Assembly: GCA_946002045.1 (NCBI GenBank)
Contig: CAMFYM010000042.1
Coordinates: 1 to 12,059, forward strand
Direction of reading: 5' to 3'
DNA length: 12,059 bases
Source: an uncultured Clostridia bacterium
GTDB lineage: Bacteria; Bacillota; Clostridia; Oscillospirales; Acutalibacteraceae
The position numbers were made by a program, and so were the translations under genes. Every line of letters starts with the position of its first letter. Positions within the stretch are counted from its first letter, which is position 1. Positions 1-7,246 of this stretch are shown here, piece by piece. The notes beneath the pieces were generated by a model. The model saw only the letters and a list, made by a program, of their open reading frames with translations. It was not told where the DNA came from and searched no databases.

Positions 1-1
1 C

Positions 2-1648
2 GGACTTTGTATGAACTGCTTTAGCCCACTGACTAACGGCAATGTGTGTGATGAGTGTGGCTACGATAACGACACTGTGGCAGATATGATGTATCTTCAG
101 CCAAAAACTGTTCTTGCTCAGCGTTATGTTATCGGCACAGTTATTTCTCACGAAAGCGACGCTGTTCTTTATATGGCATATGACACTCGCCTTGACGAGG
201 TGGTTGAGGTTAGGGAGTTTTTGCCAAAGGGCATTGCCAACAGGCTTGAGGGAAACCTGGATGTTCATATTAGAGAAAGATACAGAGCTAATTATGAAAA
301 ATATAAAAGCTCTTTCATTAACCTTTGGACAACTATTGTTAAAATGAGCAACCTTTCGGCAGTTATTCCCGTGTATGAGGTGTTTGAGGAAAACGGCACT
401 GCCTATGCTGTCAGCGAGCATTTGGAGTCAATAACCCTGCGTGAATTTTTACTGCGCAGTAATGACGGCTACATTATGTGGGAGCAGGCAAGGCTTATGT
501 TTATGCCTGTGCTGACTACTCTTGAGGCGTTACATTCCAACTCAATTATTCACGGTGCAATCTGTCCGGACAATCTTGTGCTTTGCCGTGACGGCAAGGT
601 TAGGCTGAAAAGCTTTTGCATATCAGAGGCTAACACCTTTAACTCTGACCTTCAGTTTAACGAAAATGACGGATACACAGCCATTGAGCAGTACGAAAAC
701 AACCATAAGATGTGCCCTGCCACAGATATTTACGCCTTTTCTGCCTGCATATTCCGTGCGTTAGTAGGTCAAAATCCTCCTGACTCCAAGTCAAGAGAGG
801 CTCACGACAAGCTGATGATACCTAACGCTATTGCTGAAAAAATACCTACTCATATTATCAAAGCCCTTGGTGGAGGACTTCAAATTTATCCTGAAAAAAG
901 GACCCAGACCATTGAGGCGTTCCGTGAGCTGTTAAATGCAGCACCTGCCGTTGTGGCTGCTGCCGGTATTCAGCCTGACGCTCCTGAATCAGACCCTATT
1001 GAAGAGGAGGAGCATTACAGAGGATACCCCGGATATGACGATGTTCCACCTGAAAAGCCAAAGGGTGTTAAGGTGGCAATCGGTATTCTTATAATTTTAA
1101 TTATCGCTGCATTAGCTGTTGGTGTTTATTTTATCCAGCACGGCAAAATTAACCCACAGCCCACTGAACCGTCAGAGGCTGTTACAAAGGCAACCTACAC
1201 CGTGCCCGATTTTGCATCGGCAGGATATACCCAAAGCGATGTTCAAAACAACGGTGCATGGAACAAGCAGTTCAAGATTTCCTATGTGTCCGATTACTCA
1301 AAGGATGTGGAGGAAGGAATTATCTTTAAGCAGAGCATTGAGCCGGGCAAAACCGTTGACGAGGGAAGCGAAATTCTGCTTACCGTCAGCAAGGGTGTTA
1401 AGACCCAGCAGGTGCCTGATGTAGGTGGACTGACTCTTGAGGAGGCAAAGCGTGAATTAGAGAAATTGGGCTTTAAGGTTTCCTCCGTAGAGATTTACAA
1501 CGAGGGTGGCTTCCCACCAAACACTGTTAGGGAGAATTACGGCATCACCCCTGCACCTAACGAGCAGGTGGCAGTAGGTGAGGAGATTATACTTCAGGTT
1601 TACGGTCAGGTGCAGGAAACAACATCTGCCCCCACAACCGAGGAATAA
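2..1648 (+). CDS. Zinc-ribbon / Ser-Thr pseudokinase / PASTA membrane protein (5' end cut by window)
   Basis: Residues are counted from the ATG at 11. Seen: an N-terminal Cys cluster, a kinase-like fold at about 38-308, an acidic linker, one transmembrane helix at about 354-376, and two outside PASTA-type repeats at about 396-462 and 466-531. The frame is open to the window edge, and the codon just before the ATG is Cys. It pairs with C3 as C-x2-C and matches C13/C16 as C-x2-C, so the true start is probably a few codons further left. All key catalytic residues are changed: the VAIK Lys is R68 (VEVRE), HRD reads H181-G-A, DFG reads S201-F-C, and the Gly-rich loop is gone. Structural residues such as N188 and D239 remain. 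PASTA kinases sense cell-wall precursors; this one probably signals or scaffolds without phosphotransfer (inference). No partner gene is visible. A terminator follows 33 nt after the stop. Confidence 0.88.
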   Translation, partial: GLCMNCFSPLTNGNVCDECGYDNDTVADMMYLQPKTVLAQRYVIGTVISHESDAVLYMAYDTRLDEVVEVREFLPKGIANRLEGNLDVHIRERYRANYEKYKSSFINLWTTIVKMSNLSAVIPVYEVFEENGTAYAVSEHLESITLREFLLRSNDGYIMWEQARLMFMPVLTTLEALHSNSIIHGAICPDNLVLCRDGKVRLKSFCISEANTFNSDLQFNENDGYTAIEQYENNHKMCPATDIYAFSACIFRALVGQNPPDSKSREAHDKLMIPNAIAEKIPTHIIKALGGGLQIYPEKRTQTIEAFRELLNAAPAVVAAAGIQPDAPESDPIEEEEHYRGYPGYDDVPPEKPKGVKVAIGILIILIIAALAVGVYFIQHGKINPQPTEPSEAVTKATYTVPDFASAGYTQSDVQNNGAWNKQFKISYVSDYSKDVEEGIIFKQSIEPGKTVDEGSEILLTVSKGVKTQQVPDVGGLTLEEAKRELEKLGFKVSSVEIYNEGGFPPNTVRENYGITPAPNEQVAVGEEIILQVYGQVQETTSAPTTEE

Positions 1649-1681
1649 AGCAGTATCCTAATAAAAGCAAATAAAAATATG

Positions 1682-1723
1682 TGCGACAGAGTCGGTTATT
1701 GACTGCCCTCTGTCGCATTTTTT
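1682..1723 (+). terminator. Rho-independent terminator of the pseudokinase gene
   Basis: A perfect 10-bp stem (TGCGACAGAG at 1682-1691 with CTCTGTCGCA at 1708-1717) closes a 16-nt loop and is followed at once by six T. It ends the upstream transcript and separates it from polA. Confidence 0.92.
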
Positions 1724-1756
1724 ATTGCTTAAATCCTTTATTTTTTTAAGGATTTA

Positions 1757-1765
1757 TGGTATAAT
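1757..1765 (+). promoter_or_regulatory. Extended -10 promoter of polA
   Basis: TGG followed by TATAAT (1760-1765) is an extended -10 box, 30 nt before the polA start. No good -35 hexamer stands at the usual distance; the region is T-rich. An AT-rich inverted repeat (AAATCCTT at 1731-1738, AAGGATTT at 1748-1755) lies just upstream over the -35 region. The ribosome binding site is GAGG at 1784-1787. Confidence 0.65.
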
Positions 1766-1794
1766 ATTATCAAATATTTTTATGAGGTTTTGTT

Positions 1795-4392
1795 ATGAAT
1801 TTATTGGTCATTGACGGCAACAGTATTGTTAACCGTGCCTTTTACGGAATAAAGCTGTTAACCACAAAAAGTGGGTGCTACACCAACGCAATTTACGGCT
1901 TTTTGAATATTTATCTTAAGCTCAAGGAGCTGTGCAATCCCGACTGTGTGGCAGTTGCTTTTGATGTTCACGCCCCTACCTTTCGTCACAAAATGTATGA
2001 CGAATACAAAGCAGGCAGACACGCAATGCCTGATGAATTAAGACAGCAGATGCCTGTGCTTAAGGAGATGCTGACAAATTTGGGCATTGTTACTCTTGAG
2101 CGTGAGGGCTGGGAGGCAGACGATATTTTAGGTACTCTTGCCAATGCTTGCCGGCAAAAAGGCGACAAGTGCTTTATTGCCACAGGTGACCGTGACTCCT
2201 TACAGCTTGCCCACGGTGGCGTTAAGGTTTTGCTTGCCCGTACAAAAATGGGACAGGCTGTAACTGATGTTTACGACGAAAATGCTATTTTTGATGAATA
2301 CGGCGTTACACCACAGGAGCTGATTCAGGTTAAGGCATTGCAGGGTGACAGCTCTGACAATATTCCCGGTGTGGCAGGTGTTGGCGCAAAGACTGCCCTT
2401 GACCTTATTCAGCGCTTTCACAGTATTGATAATATTTACGAAAATCTTGAGGAGCTTGATATTAAAGCAGGTGTTAAGGCAAAGCTTTCTGCCGACAGGG
2501 ACAAGGCGTACCTTTCCCTTGATTTAGGCACAATTCGCACAGACGCTCCTGTTGATTTGAACATTGACGCCTACAAAATTCAATCGGGTGACCCACAAAA
2601 AGCAACATCACAGTTTGTTAAGCTTGAGCTTTACTCCCTTTTGCCCAAATTCAATCTTGACCCTAATTCAAGCACTGCCCCACAGGAGCAGGAGAAAAAG
2701 AGAGAAATCAGCAGGCTCACCTGTGTTGATGCAGATTATTTGCTGAAAAGATTAAAGGGAACAGACGCATATTTTTATCCCCAAATTATTGACGGCACAA
2801 TTACCGATTTGTACTTCGCCTTTGGTGACGAGATTATTGTTATGCCGTCTGAAACACCTGAATACTCATATTTTGTCCGTAATTTTTTTGAGGACGAGAG
2901 CATTTGCAAGTATTCCTACAACACAAAGGAGCTGCACCGACTTGCCTGCAAGCAGGGCGTTGTGCTGAAAAATGTAGGTGGCGACCTTATGCTGTCGGCA
3001 TATCTGCTAAGACCAAGTGACAGCAACTACGACATTGAGCATCTTTGCCTTGAGTACGCAGTTAATATTCCCGAATTTTTAAACACTCTTGGCGAAAAGG
3101 ATATGACTGTATCTCTTGCGTCTGTTATTAAGCCCCTGTTTGAAAAAACCGACGCATTGATTGACCGGGCAGGAGAAAGAGAGCTGCTGACGGAAATCGA
3201 GCTGCCCCTATCTGCCGTGCTGGCAAAAATGGAGCAGGCAGGCTTTCAGGTAGATAAAGAGGGTATTGAGCAATTCGGCAAAAAATTAGGGCAGAGAATT
3301 GCACAGCTGACTGAGGAAATATATGACAGCGTGGGATATGAATTTAATATCAATTCGCCAAAGCAGCTTGGTGTTGCACTTTTTGAGGATTTGCAGTTAC
3401 CCTGTAAAAAGAAAACAAAAACAGGCTATTCCACCAACGCAGAGGTGTTAGAGGGACTTGTGGGTATGCATCCCTGCATCACCCAAATTCTTGAGTATCG
3501 CTCACTGTCAAAGCTGAAATCTACCTACTGTGACGGCTTGTTAAAGGTGATTGAGCCTGACGGCAGAATACACACAAGATTTAATCAGGTAGAAACACGA
3601 ACAGGCAGAATTTCGTCATTAGAGCCTAATTTACAAAATATTCCAATTAGAACAGAGCTTGGCAGAGAGATGCGCAGGTTCTTTATTGCAGGCGACGGCA
3701 AAAAGCTCATTGACGCCGATTACAGTCAAATTGAGCTTCGTGTACTGTCTGACCTTGCTAATGACCGGGTGATGATTAACGCCTTTAACAACGGCGACGA
3801 CATTCACGCAATTACTGCCTCACAGGTGTTCAATATGCCCTTGATGATGGTTACACCTCAAATGCGAAGCAGGGCAAAGGCAGTTAACTTTGGTATCGTT
3901 TACGGCATCGGAGCCTTTTCGCTTGCAAAGGATATTGGTGTTACCAACAAGGAGGCAAAGCAGTATATTGACAATTACCTTGCCACATACAGTGGTGTTA
4001 ACGCATATATGCAAAAAATGATTGAGCTTGCCAAGGACAAGGGATACAGCGAAACTCTGTTTAAAAGAAAAAGATATTTGCCGGAGCTGGCATCATCTAA
4101 TCATATGCTGAGAGCCTTTGGGGAGAGAGTTGCAAGGAATATGCCTATTCAAGGCACGGCAGCCGATATTATTAAAATTGCAATGGTTAAGGTTGACAAA
4201 CGCTTAACACAGGAGAATATGCGCTCGCACCTTATTCTTCAGGTTCACGACGAATTGATTGTTGAGTCCCCTGAGGAGGAGGCACAGCGTGCCCTTGAGA
4301 TTGTTACAGAGGAAATGGAGAACGCCTGCAAAATGAAGGTTAGATTAAAGGCAGACGGCAAAATCGGTGACACCTGGTTTGACGCTCATTAA
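1795..4392 (+). CDS. polA: DNA polymerase I
   Basis: An 865-residue family A polymerase of normal length, used for Okazaki-fragment maturation and gap filling. The N-terminal 5'-3' nuclease domain (about 1-290) shows the acidic motifs LLVIDGN (from residue 3), GWEADDILG and TGDRDS, and the helix-hairpin-helix GDSSDNIPGVAGVGAKTA. The middle part (about 300-460) keeps the outline of a 3'-5' exonuclease domain but lacks the DxE motif, so proofreading is probably absent, as in Bacillus and Thermus enzymes. The polymerase domain has motif A at D642 (DYSQIELR), motif B/O-helix R691, K695, F699 and Y703 in RSRAKAVNFGIVYG, and motif C H818-D819-E820 in LQVHDELIVE. Both catalytic Asp are present. The ATG follows GAGG with 7-nt spacing. 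It is monocistronic in appearance; coaE or mutM, common neighbours in Firmicutes, are not here. Confidence 0.98.
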   Translation: MNLLVIDGNSIVNRAFYGIKLLTTKSGCYTNAIYGFLNIYLKLKELCNPDCVAVAFDVHAPTFRHKMYDEYKAGRHAMPDELRQQMPVLKEMLTNLGIVTLEREGWEADDILGTLANACRQKGDKCFIATGDRDSLQLAHGGVKVLLARTKMGQAVTDVYDENAIFDEYGVTPQELIQVKALQGDSSDNIPGVAGVGAKTALDLIQRFHSIDNIYENLEELDIKAGVKAKLSADRDKAYLSLDLGTIRTDAPVDLNIDAYKIQSGDPQKATSQFVKLELYSLLPKFNLDPNSSTAPQEQEKKREISRLTCVDADYLLKRLKGTDAYFYPQIIDGTITDLYFAFGDEIIVMPSETPEYSYFVRNFFEDESICKYSYNTKELHRLACKQGVVLKNVGGDLMLSAYLLRPSDSNYDIEHLCLEYAVNIPEFLNTLGEKDMTVSLASVIKPLFEKTDALIDRAGERELLTEIELPLSAVLAKMEQAGFQVDKEGIEQFGKKLGQRIAQLTEEIYDSVGYEFNINSPKQLGVALFEDLQLPCKKKTKTGYSTNAEVLEGLVGMHPCITQILEYRSLSKLKSTYCDGLLKVIEPDGRIHTRFNQVETRTGRISSLEPNLQNIPIRTELGREMRRFFIAGDGKKLIDADYSQIELRVLSDLANDRVMINAFNNGDDIHAITASQVFNMPLMMVTPQMRSRAKAVNFGIVYGIGAFSLAKDIGVTNKEAKQYIDNYLATYSGVNAYMQKMIELAKDKGYSETLFKRKRYLPELASSNHMLRAFGERVARNMPIQGTAADIIKIAMVKVDKRLTQENMRSHLILQVHDELIVESPEEEAQRALEIVTEEMENACKMKVRLKADGKIGDTWFDAH

Positions 4393-4448
4393 ATTTTTTC
4401 AATTTTTTTGGTAATAATATTTTTAAATAACAATTTTTCATATTAGTA

Positions 4449-4476
4449 TTGTTTGCTGATTTACTCATAATATTAT
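4449..4476 (+). promoter_or_regulatory. Possible promoter of the small membrane protein gene
   Basis: TTGTTT (4449-4454) and TATTAT (4471-4476) stand 16 bp apart in an AT-rich stretch downstream of polA. A 5-bp hairpin (TGCAC, loop CGA, GTGCA, 4477-4489) lies where transcription would begin. This is weak evidence, since AT-rich DNA gives such matches by chance. No clear hairpin terminator was found between polA and this point, only T-runs, so read-through from polA is also possible. Confidence 0.3.
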
Positions 4477-4496
4477 TGCACCGAGTGCATAAGAAG

Positions 4497-4530
4497 AAAA
4501 GGAGAATATGTTAAAAAGGAGAATATGTTA
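4497..4530 (+). repeat. Perfect 17-bp tandem duplication containing a ribosome binding site
   Basis: AAAAGGAGAATATGTTA occurs twice end to end, at 4497-4513 and 4514-4530. Each copy carries a Shine-Dalgarno AAGGAG and an ATG. The ATG of copy one (4508) opens a 9-codon frame ending at 4537 that overlaps the next gene start. The ATG of copy two (4525) meets TGA after two codons. The real downstream start is the ATG at 4530, whose first base is the last base of the repeat. Confidence 0.9.
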
Positions 4531-4709
4531 TGAGTAAAAAAACATCGGCAAATGTTATGAGAATTATGGGCGCAACGCTGGCTGTTTGCTCTGCAATGGC
4601 TATTGTGGGCTCATCAAAAACAAGCAACTGTACTGCAAAAAAGGCAATGAAAAACGCAATGAATAAAATGTCGGATATTGTGGATACAGTAACCTCCTTT
4701 AGGCAATAA
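4530..4709 (+). CDS. Small single-helix membrane protein, 59 residues
   Basis: The protein is not recognised by name. A short basic N-terminus (MSKKTSANVMR) precedes one hydrophobic segment at about residues 9-28, rich in Ala, Met and Val. A Lys/Met-rich, probably amphipathic tail follows (CTAKKAMKNAMNKMSDIVDTV). It reads as a small membrane-anchored protein with a cytoplasmic or surface-lying tail; no function can be assigned. The start is supported by AAGGAG at 4516-4521 with 8-nt spacing. The last two codons and the TAA lie inside the inverted-repeat element that begins at 4702. Without that element and one TA, the frame would run on into the right flank for 12 codons (about 69 residues in all). 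The present C-terminus may therefore be an insertion product (inference). Confidence 0.68.
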   Translation: MSKKTSANVMRIMGATLAVCSAMAIVGSSKTSNCTAKKAMKNAMNKMSDIVDTVTSFRQ

Positions 4710-4724
4710 ATAGCAATGCGAACC
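4702..4724 (+). repeat. Left terminal inverted repeat
   Basis: This starts GGCAATAAATAGC and ends GCGAACC. It agrees with the reverse complement of 4952-4974 at 19 of 23 positions. It contains the stop codon of the small gene (TAA, 4707-4709). Confidence 0.7.
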
Positions 4725-4951
4725 GTGGTTCAAATTGGCTGATTTGCCCTTACTCTATGTTAAAAATACTCGGAATACATAAAGTATTCCTGCGTTTTTG
4801 TGCCTTGATTAAGAACAAATCAGCACAATTTGAACTCGCAGACCAAAAATGCATGCAGTAAAGATGAATTTTGGATTTTGAGATGGAAGCCTTGCTGACG
4901 CAAGGCAACAGCGAAAATTTCAAAAGTCGCTTTAATTCTGCATTTTTGGCA

Positions 4952-4974
4952 GGTTCGGATTACTCTTTATTGTC
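4952..4974 (-). repeat. Right terminal inverted repeat
   Basis: On the minus strand this starts GACAATAAAGAGT and ends CCGAACC, mirroring the left repeat. TA follows at 4975-4976. Confidence 0.7.
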
Positions 4975-5012
4975 TAAGTGTAAAATTTTGCCACAAGTGT
5001 TGCGAAAATATT

Positions 5013-5050
5013 AAAAAAATCTGCCGAGAGGGCAACAGTCCTACTCGGCA
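5013..5050 (-). terminator. Terminator of the phosphoesterase/membrane protein operon
   Basis: Read on the minus strand, TGCCGAG and CTCGGCA (5044-5050 and 5022-5028) form a 7-bp stem followed one base later by seven T (complement of 5013-5019). It lies 7 nt after the stop of the membrane protein gene. Confidence 0.85.
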
Positions 5051-5057
5051 TAATGAT

Positions 5058-5861
5058 TTATTGAATAATTACTCCGTTTTCAACAAGCAGTGCCACCAGC
5101 ATTTTTGCTCTGCTGAAAAAAATTGGGATTTTTATAATCCCGTTATTTGTATGGAGTAAATAAAGCAAGCCTGATTTTTCTATATAATCAATTTGGTCAA
5201 ATGCAGTAAAAATGCTTTTGCCAAACAATGTTATTATAATATTGTTTTTAGAAAAATCTATTGTTCCCTGTTTTTTGTCAACAGAAAAGGAGGGCACAAT
5301 AGACAGACACAGCATCATAATTGCTGTTACCGTAAATATTGCCAAAATGGCACTGCTCTGCTTTTCTTCATTTATTACATTTGAAACAATAATTGCTCCA
5401 CCGAAAAAGAACAAAAACGGCACAGGATATACCAACCAAGGCATACAAACCGTAAAGCAGCTTGATACACTGCATCTGTCAATAATCATTCTTTGTACTA
5501 AAACAAAAACGAGATTTGCAGTTGATGACGCAATGTAAAACAGCACTTCCTCCTGACGGTTAAAAAGCAAAACAAGTGTTAAGCCGATAGCAAAAATAAT
5601 TACAAGGGGAATAACAAAGGACTTTTTCAGCTGTTTAAAATCCTTTGTGTCAAATTCGACAGTCACATCGTTTTTGTTGCCGTACAGAAATATGATAACA
5701 CTGCAAAAAAATGTTGCAAAAAACATAATCAGTGACAGAATTATTAAATCATCGCCAACATTTTTGCCAAAGAAAAATTCGTTATAATTTAAGGCTATGT
5801 AGGGCACATATATTGCCAAGGAGCAAGCGTTAATAATATTAAGAGCCTTTATTACCTTCAT
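5058..5861 (-). CDS. Polytopic membrane protein with soluble C-terminal domain
   Basis: No firm family assignment. The 267 residues show about six hydrophobic helices (roughly 8-27, 38-60, 82-100, 106-124, 135-160 and 170-190) and a C-terminal soluble part of about 75 residues. That part has a beta-rich pattern (TIDFSKNNIIITLFGKS, then FDQIDYIEKSGLLYLL and IIKIPIFFS). The pattern recalls YcxB-like or bacterial PH-like domains, where such strands follow membrane helices; this is an impression, not a match. The ATG lies 2 nt after the stop of the phosphoesterase gene, and its AGGA ribosome binding site overlaps that stop codon, so translation is probably coupled. Co-expression suggests a shared envelope role. 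A terminator follows directly. Confidence 0.82.
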   Translation of the reverse strand: MKVIKALNIINACSLAIYVPYIALNYNEFFFGKNVGDDLIILSLIMFFATFFCSVIIFLYGNKNDVTVEFDTKDFKQLKKSFVIPLVIIFAIGLTLVLLFNRQEEVLFYIASSTANLVFVLVQRMIIDRCSVSSCFTVCMPWLVYPVPFLFFFGGAIIVSNVINEEKQSSAILAIFTVTAIMMLCLSIVPSFSVDKKQGTIDFSKNNIIITLFGKSIFTAFDQIDYIEKSGLLYLLHTNNGIIKIPIFFSRAKMLVALLVENGVIIQ

Positions 5862-5863
5862 AA

Positions 5864-7117
5864 TTATCCTGCTGTTGGATAGTAGAATTCCATATCTACC
5901 ATTTCTTTTTCTTTAATAGTTTTATATTTGTCCTGATAATAATTTTCCTGGTGGCAATCAAAGGTGCCGTCGGGAGCAATGTTTATTACCGTGCAGCCTC
6001 TTTGCCTGCCGTAGTTCTGAATATCCGAATAAGCAAGGTAGTCAATAGTAAGTCCGTAGGTTAATCTTATTCCCTTGTATTCGACAGAAAAGTTATTCAA
6101 ATGGTCGTGACCACAGAACATTCCCTTTGTTGAGCCAAGCTCTAAAGCCTTATCAAAAAAGCCGTAGTTGTAAGCACTTGGATATACTATAATATCAACC
6201 TCACCGGCTTCGCCGTGCTTGTACTTAACATTTTCTGTATCCTGAAAGCGATTGTTTTTGTATTCATACCAAGCGTCCTGATATTCCTGTAACGGCATAT
6301 GGAAAAATGCCAAGGATTTCGGCATAACATTATTGTTTGTTGCTTTAAGGCTGTTTAGTGTGTCCTCGTACCATTTAACCTGATTTTCGTGAATACAGTC
6401 ATATTTCCACTTAACGCCTAAAATATCGCCGTCAACATAAGAGTGAGAGTCAAGAGTAAACAGGCTTTGCACAATTTCGCCCTTTGTGTTGATAACATTG
6501 ATTACGGAATTGCAGTATCCGTCAACATTATCGGGACCTGTTTGCATAAGACAGTGGGGATAATCCTCGCTGCCGTAAACCTTGGCAATGCTTTCTCTTG
6601 AATAATAGGAGTATGCCTCTGTATCGTGGTTACCGAAGGCAAGAGTCCAATACACGCCTAATTGCTCCATAAGCTGTGCAAACATTTTTGCACTTGTTTT
6701 GTTATTGAATGTGCCTGCCTGAAAGGGTACAGGATAGGCGATATCACCTGTAACTACAACAAGGTCCGGCTTTTCCTCTGTCAGCATAGCAGCAACGGCA
6801 TTTATAGCCATTGTGTCCTTGTCCTTACACAAAAATCCTGCGCCGATATGAACATCCGTTAATTGCACAACCTTAAAATCCTTGTCGGTAACAAAGCAGT
6901 AATAGCCGTCCTTGTCGGTAACGGGGGTCAGCTGCTCCTGATATTTTACAGGCTCAATGCTTTCAATAAATTCCTTGTTCTTTTTTATTCCAAGCAGTGA
7001 ATCGCAGGCAAGAATACCACAGATAATTCCTAAAACCAATACAATGATTAAAATTGCATACAAGGCTATTTTTAATTTTTGCTTTGCAGTTCTTTTTTCT
7101 TTAATTTTTTCTTTCAT
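5864..7117 (-). CDS. Membrane-anchored calcineurin-like metallophosphoesterase
   Basis: 417 residues with a Lys-rich N-terminus and one hydrophobic helix at about 16-38, then an extracytoplasmic catalytic domain. The full set of metallophosphatase motifs is visible: D88 and H90 (LTDVHIG), G124-D125 (VVTGDIAYP), G162-N-H-D165 (FGNHDTE), H273 (FFHMP) and G336-H-D-H339 (FCGHDH). These ligate two metal ions in a phosphomono- or diesterase; the substrate cannot be read from the sequence. The GILAC stretch at the end of the helix resembles a loose lipobox (C38), so a lipoprotein is possible but an uncleaved anchor is equally likely. It is the first gene of a two-gene operon. The ATG is preceded by AGGAGAGGA, and an extended -10 box stands at 7184-7192. 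Confidence 0.93.
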   Translation of the reverse strand: MKEKIKEKRTAKQKLKIALYAILIIVLVLGIICGILACDSLLGIKKNKEFIESIEPVKYQEQLTPVTDKDGYYCFVTDKDFKVVQLTDVHIGAGFLCKDKDTMAINAVAAMLTEEKPDLVVVTGDIAYPVPFQAGTFNNKTSAKMFAQLMEQLGVYWTLAFGNHDTEAYSYYSRESIAKVYGSEDYPHCLMQTGPDNVDGYCNSVINVINTKGEIVQSLFTLDSHSYVDGDILGVKWKYDCIHENQVKWYEDTLNSLKATNNNVMPKSLAFFHMPLQEYQDAWYEYKNNRFQDTENVKYKHGEAGEVDIIVYPSAYNYGFFDKALELGSTKGMFCGHDHLNNFSVEYKGIRLTYGLTIDYLAYSDIQNYGRQRGCTVINIAPDGTFDCHQENYYQDKYKTIKEKEMVDMEFYYPTAG

Positions 7118-7183
7118 ATGTATCCTCTCCTATATGAACAAGCAAAATAAATCCGTTAGAAAAGCTTGCTCGGCTTAAATTTA

Positions 7184-7192
7184 ATTATATCA
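7184..7192 (-). promoter_or_regulatory. Extended -10 promoter for the phosphoesterase operon
   Basis: On the minus strand TGA is followed by TATAAT, 67 nt before the phosphoesterase ATG. A convincing -35 is missing. The same 129-bp divergent gap must also hold the promoter of the YetF-like gene. TTAATT (7181-7186) and TAATAT (7204-7209), 17 bp apart on the plus strand, are the best but weak candidate. Confidence 0.5.
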
Positions 7193-7246
7193 TAAAATAC
7201 AAATAATATATATTCACAAGTTGCACAAAATAAAAGTGGTGATTTT

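Larger units (their letters stand above)
4702..4974. mobile_element. MITE-like 273-bp element with terminal inverted repeats and two long hairpins
   Basis: Seen: end repeats of 23 bp matching at 19 positions, TA directly outside both ends (4700-4701, 4975-4976), and no coding capacity. Inside are two large hairpins. Arm 1 pairs 4728-4746 with 4816-4835, 19 bp with one bulged A, and holds an inner stem GGAATAC/GTATTCC (4772-4778, 4784-4790). Arm 2 pairs CCAAAAATGCA (4843-4853) with its complement (4939-4949) and ends in a perfect apical stem GCCTTGC-TGAC-GCAAGGC (4889-4906). The whole can fold as a three-way junction. Known: TA duplication is typical of IS630/Tc1-mariner-type elements and their MITEs. 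Inference: a non-autonomous element or dispersed palindromic repeat; a structured RNA is the alternative. No second copy is in this window. Confidence 0.6.

Noticed and set aside
11..1648. Active PASTA Ser/Thr kinase (PrkC/PknB)
   Set aside because: The catalytic Lys, the HRD Asp and the DFG Asp are all replaced.
4497..4530. Tandem 17-mers as an attachment site or start of an iteron array
   Set aside because: There are only two copies, neither at an element edge, and no integrase or replication gene is near.
4508..4537. Nine-codon frame as a true leader peptide gene
   Set aside because: It arises from the 17-bp duplication and has no regulatory codon run or attenuator hairpin; kept only as a translational possibility in the findings.
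5212..5538. Plus-strand open frame of 108 codons
   Set aside because: It is antisense to the six-helix membrane protein, and no start signal is visible.
7001..7010. Lipoprotein signal peptide of the phosphoesterase (C38)
   Set aside because: GILAC fits the lipobox only loosely (Leu at -2), so an uncleaved membrane anchor is as likely; not annotated as a separate site.
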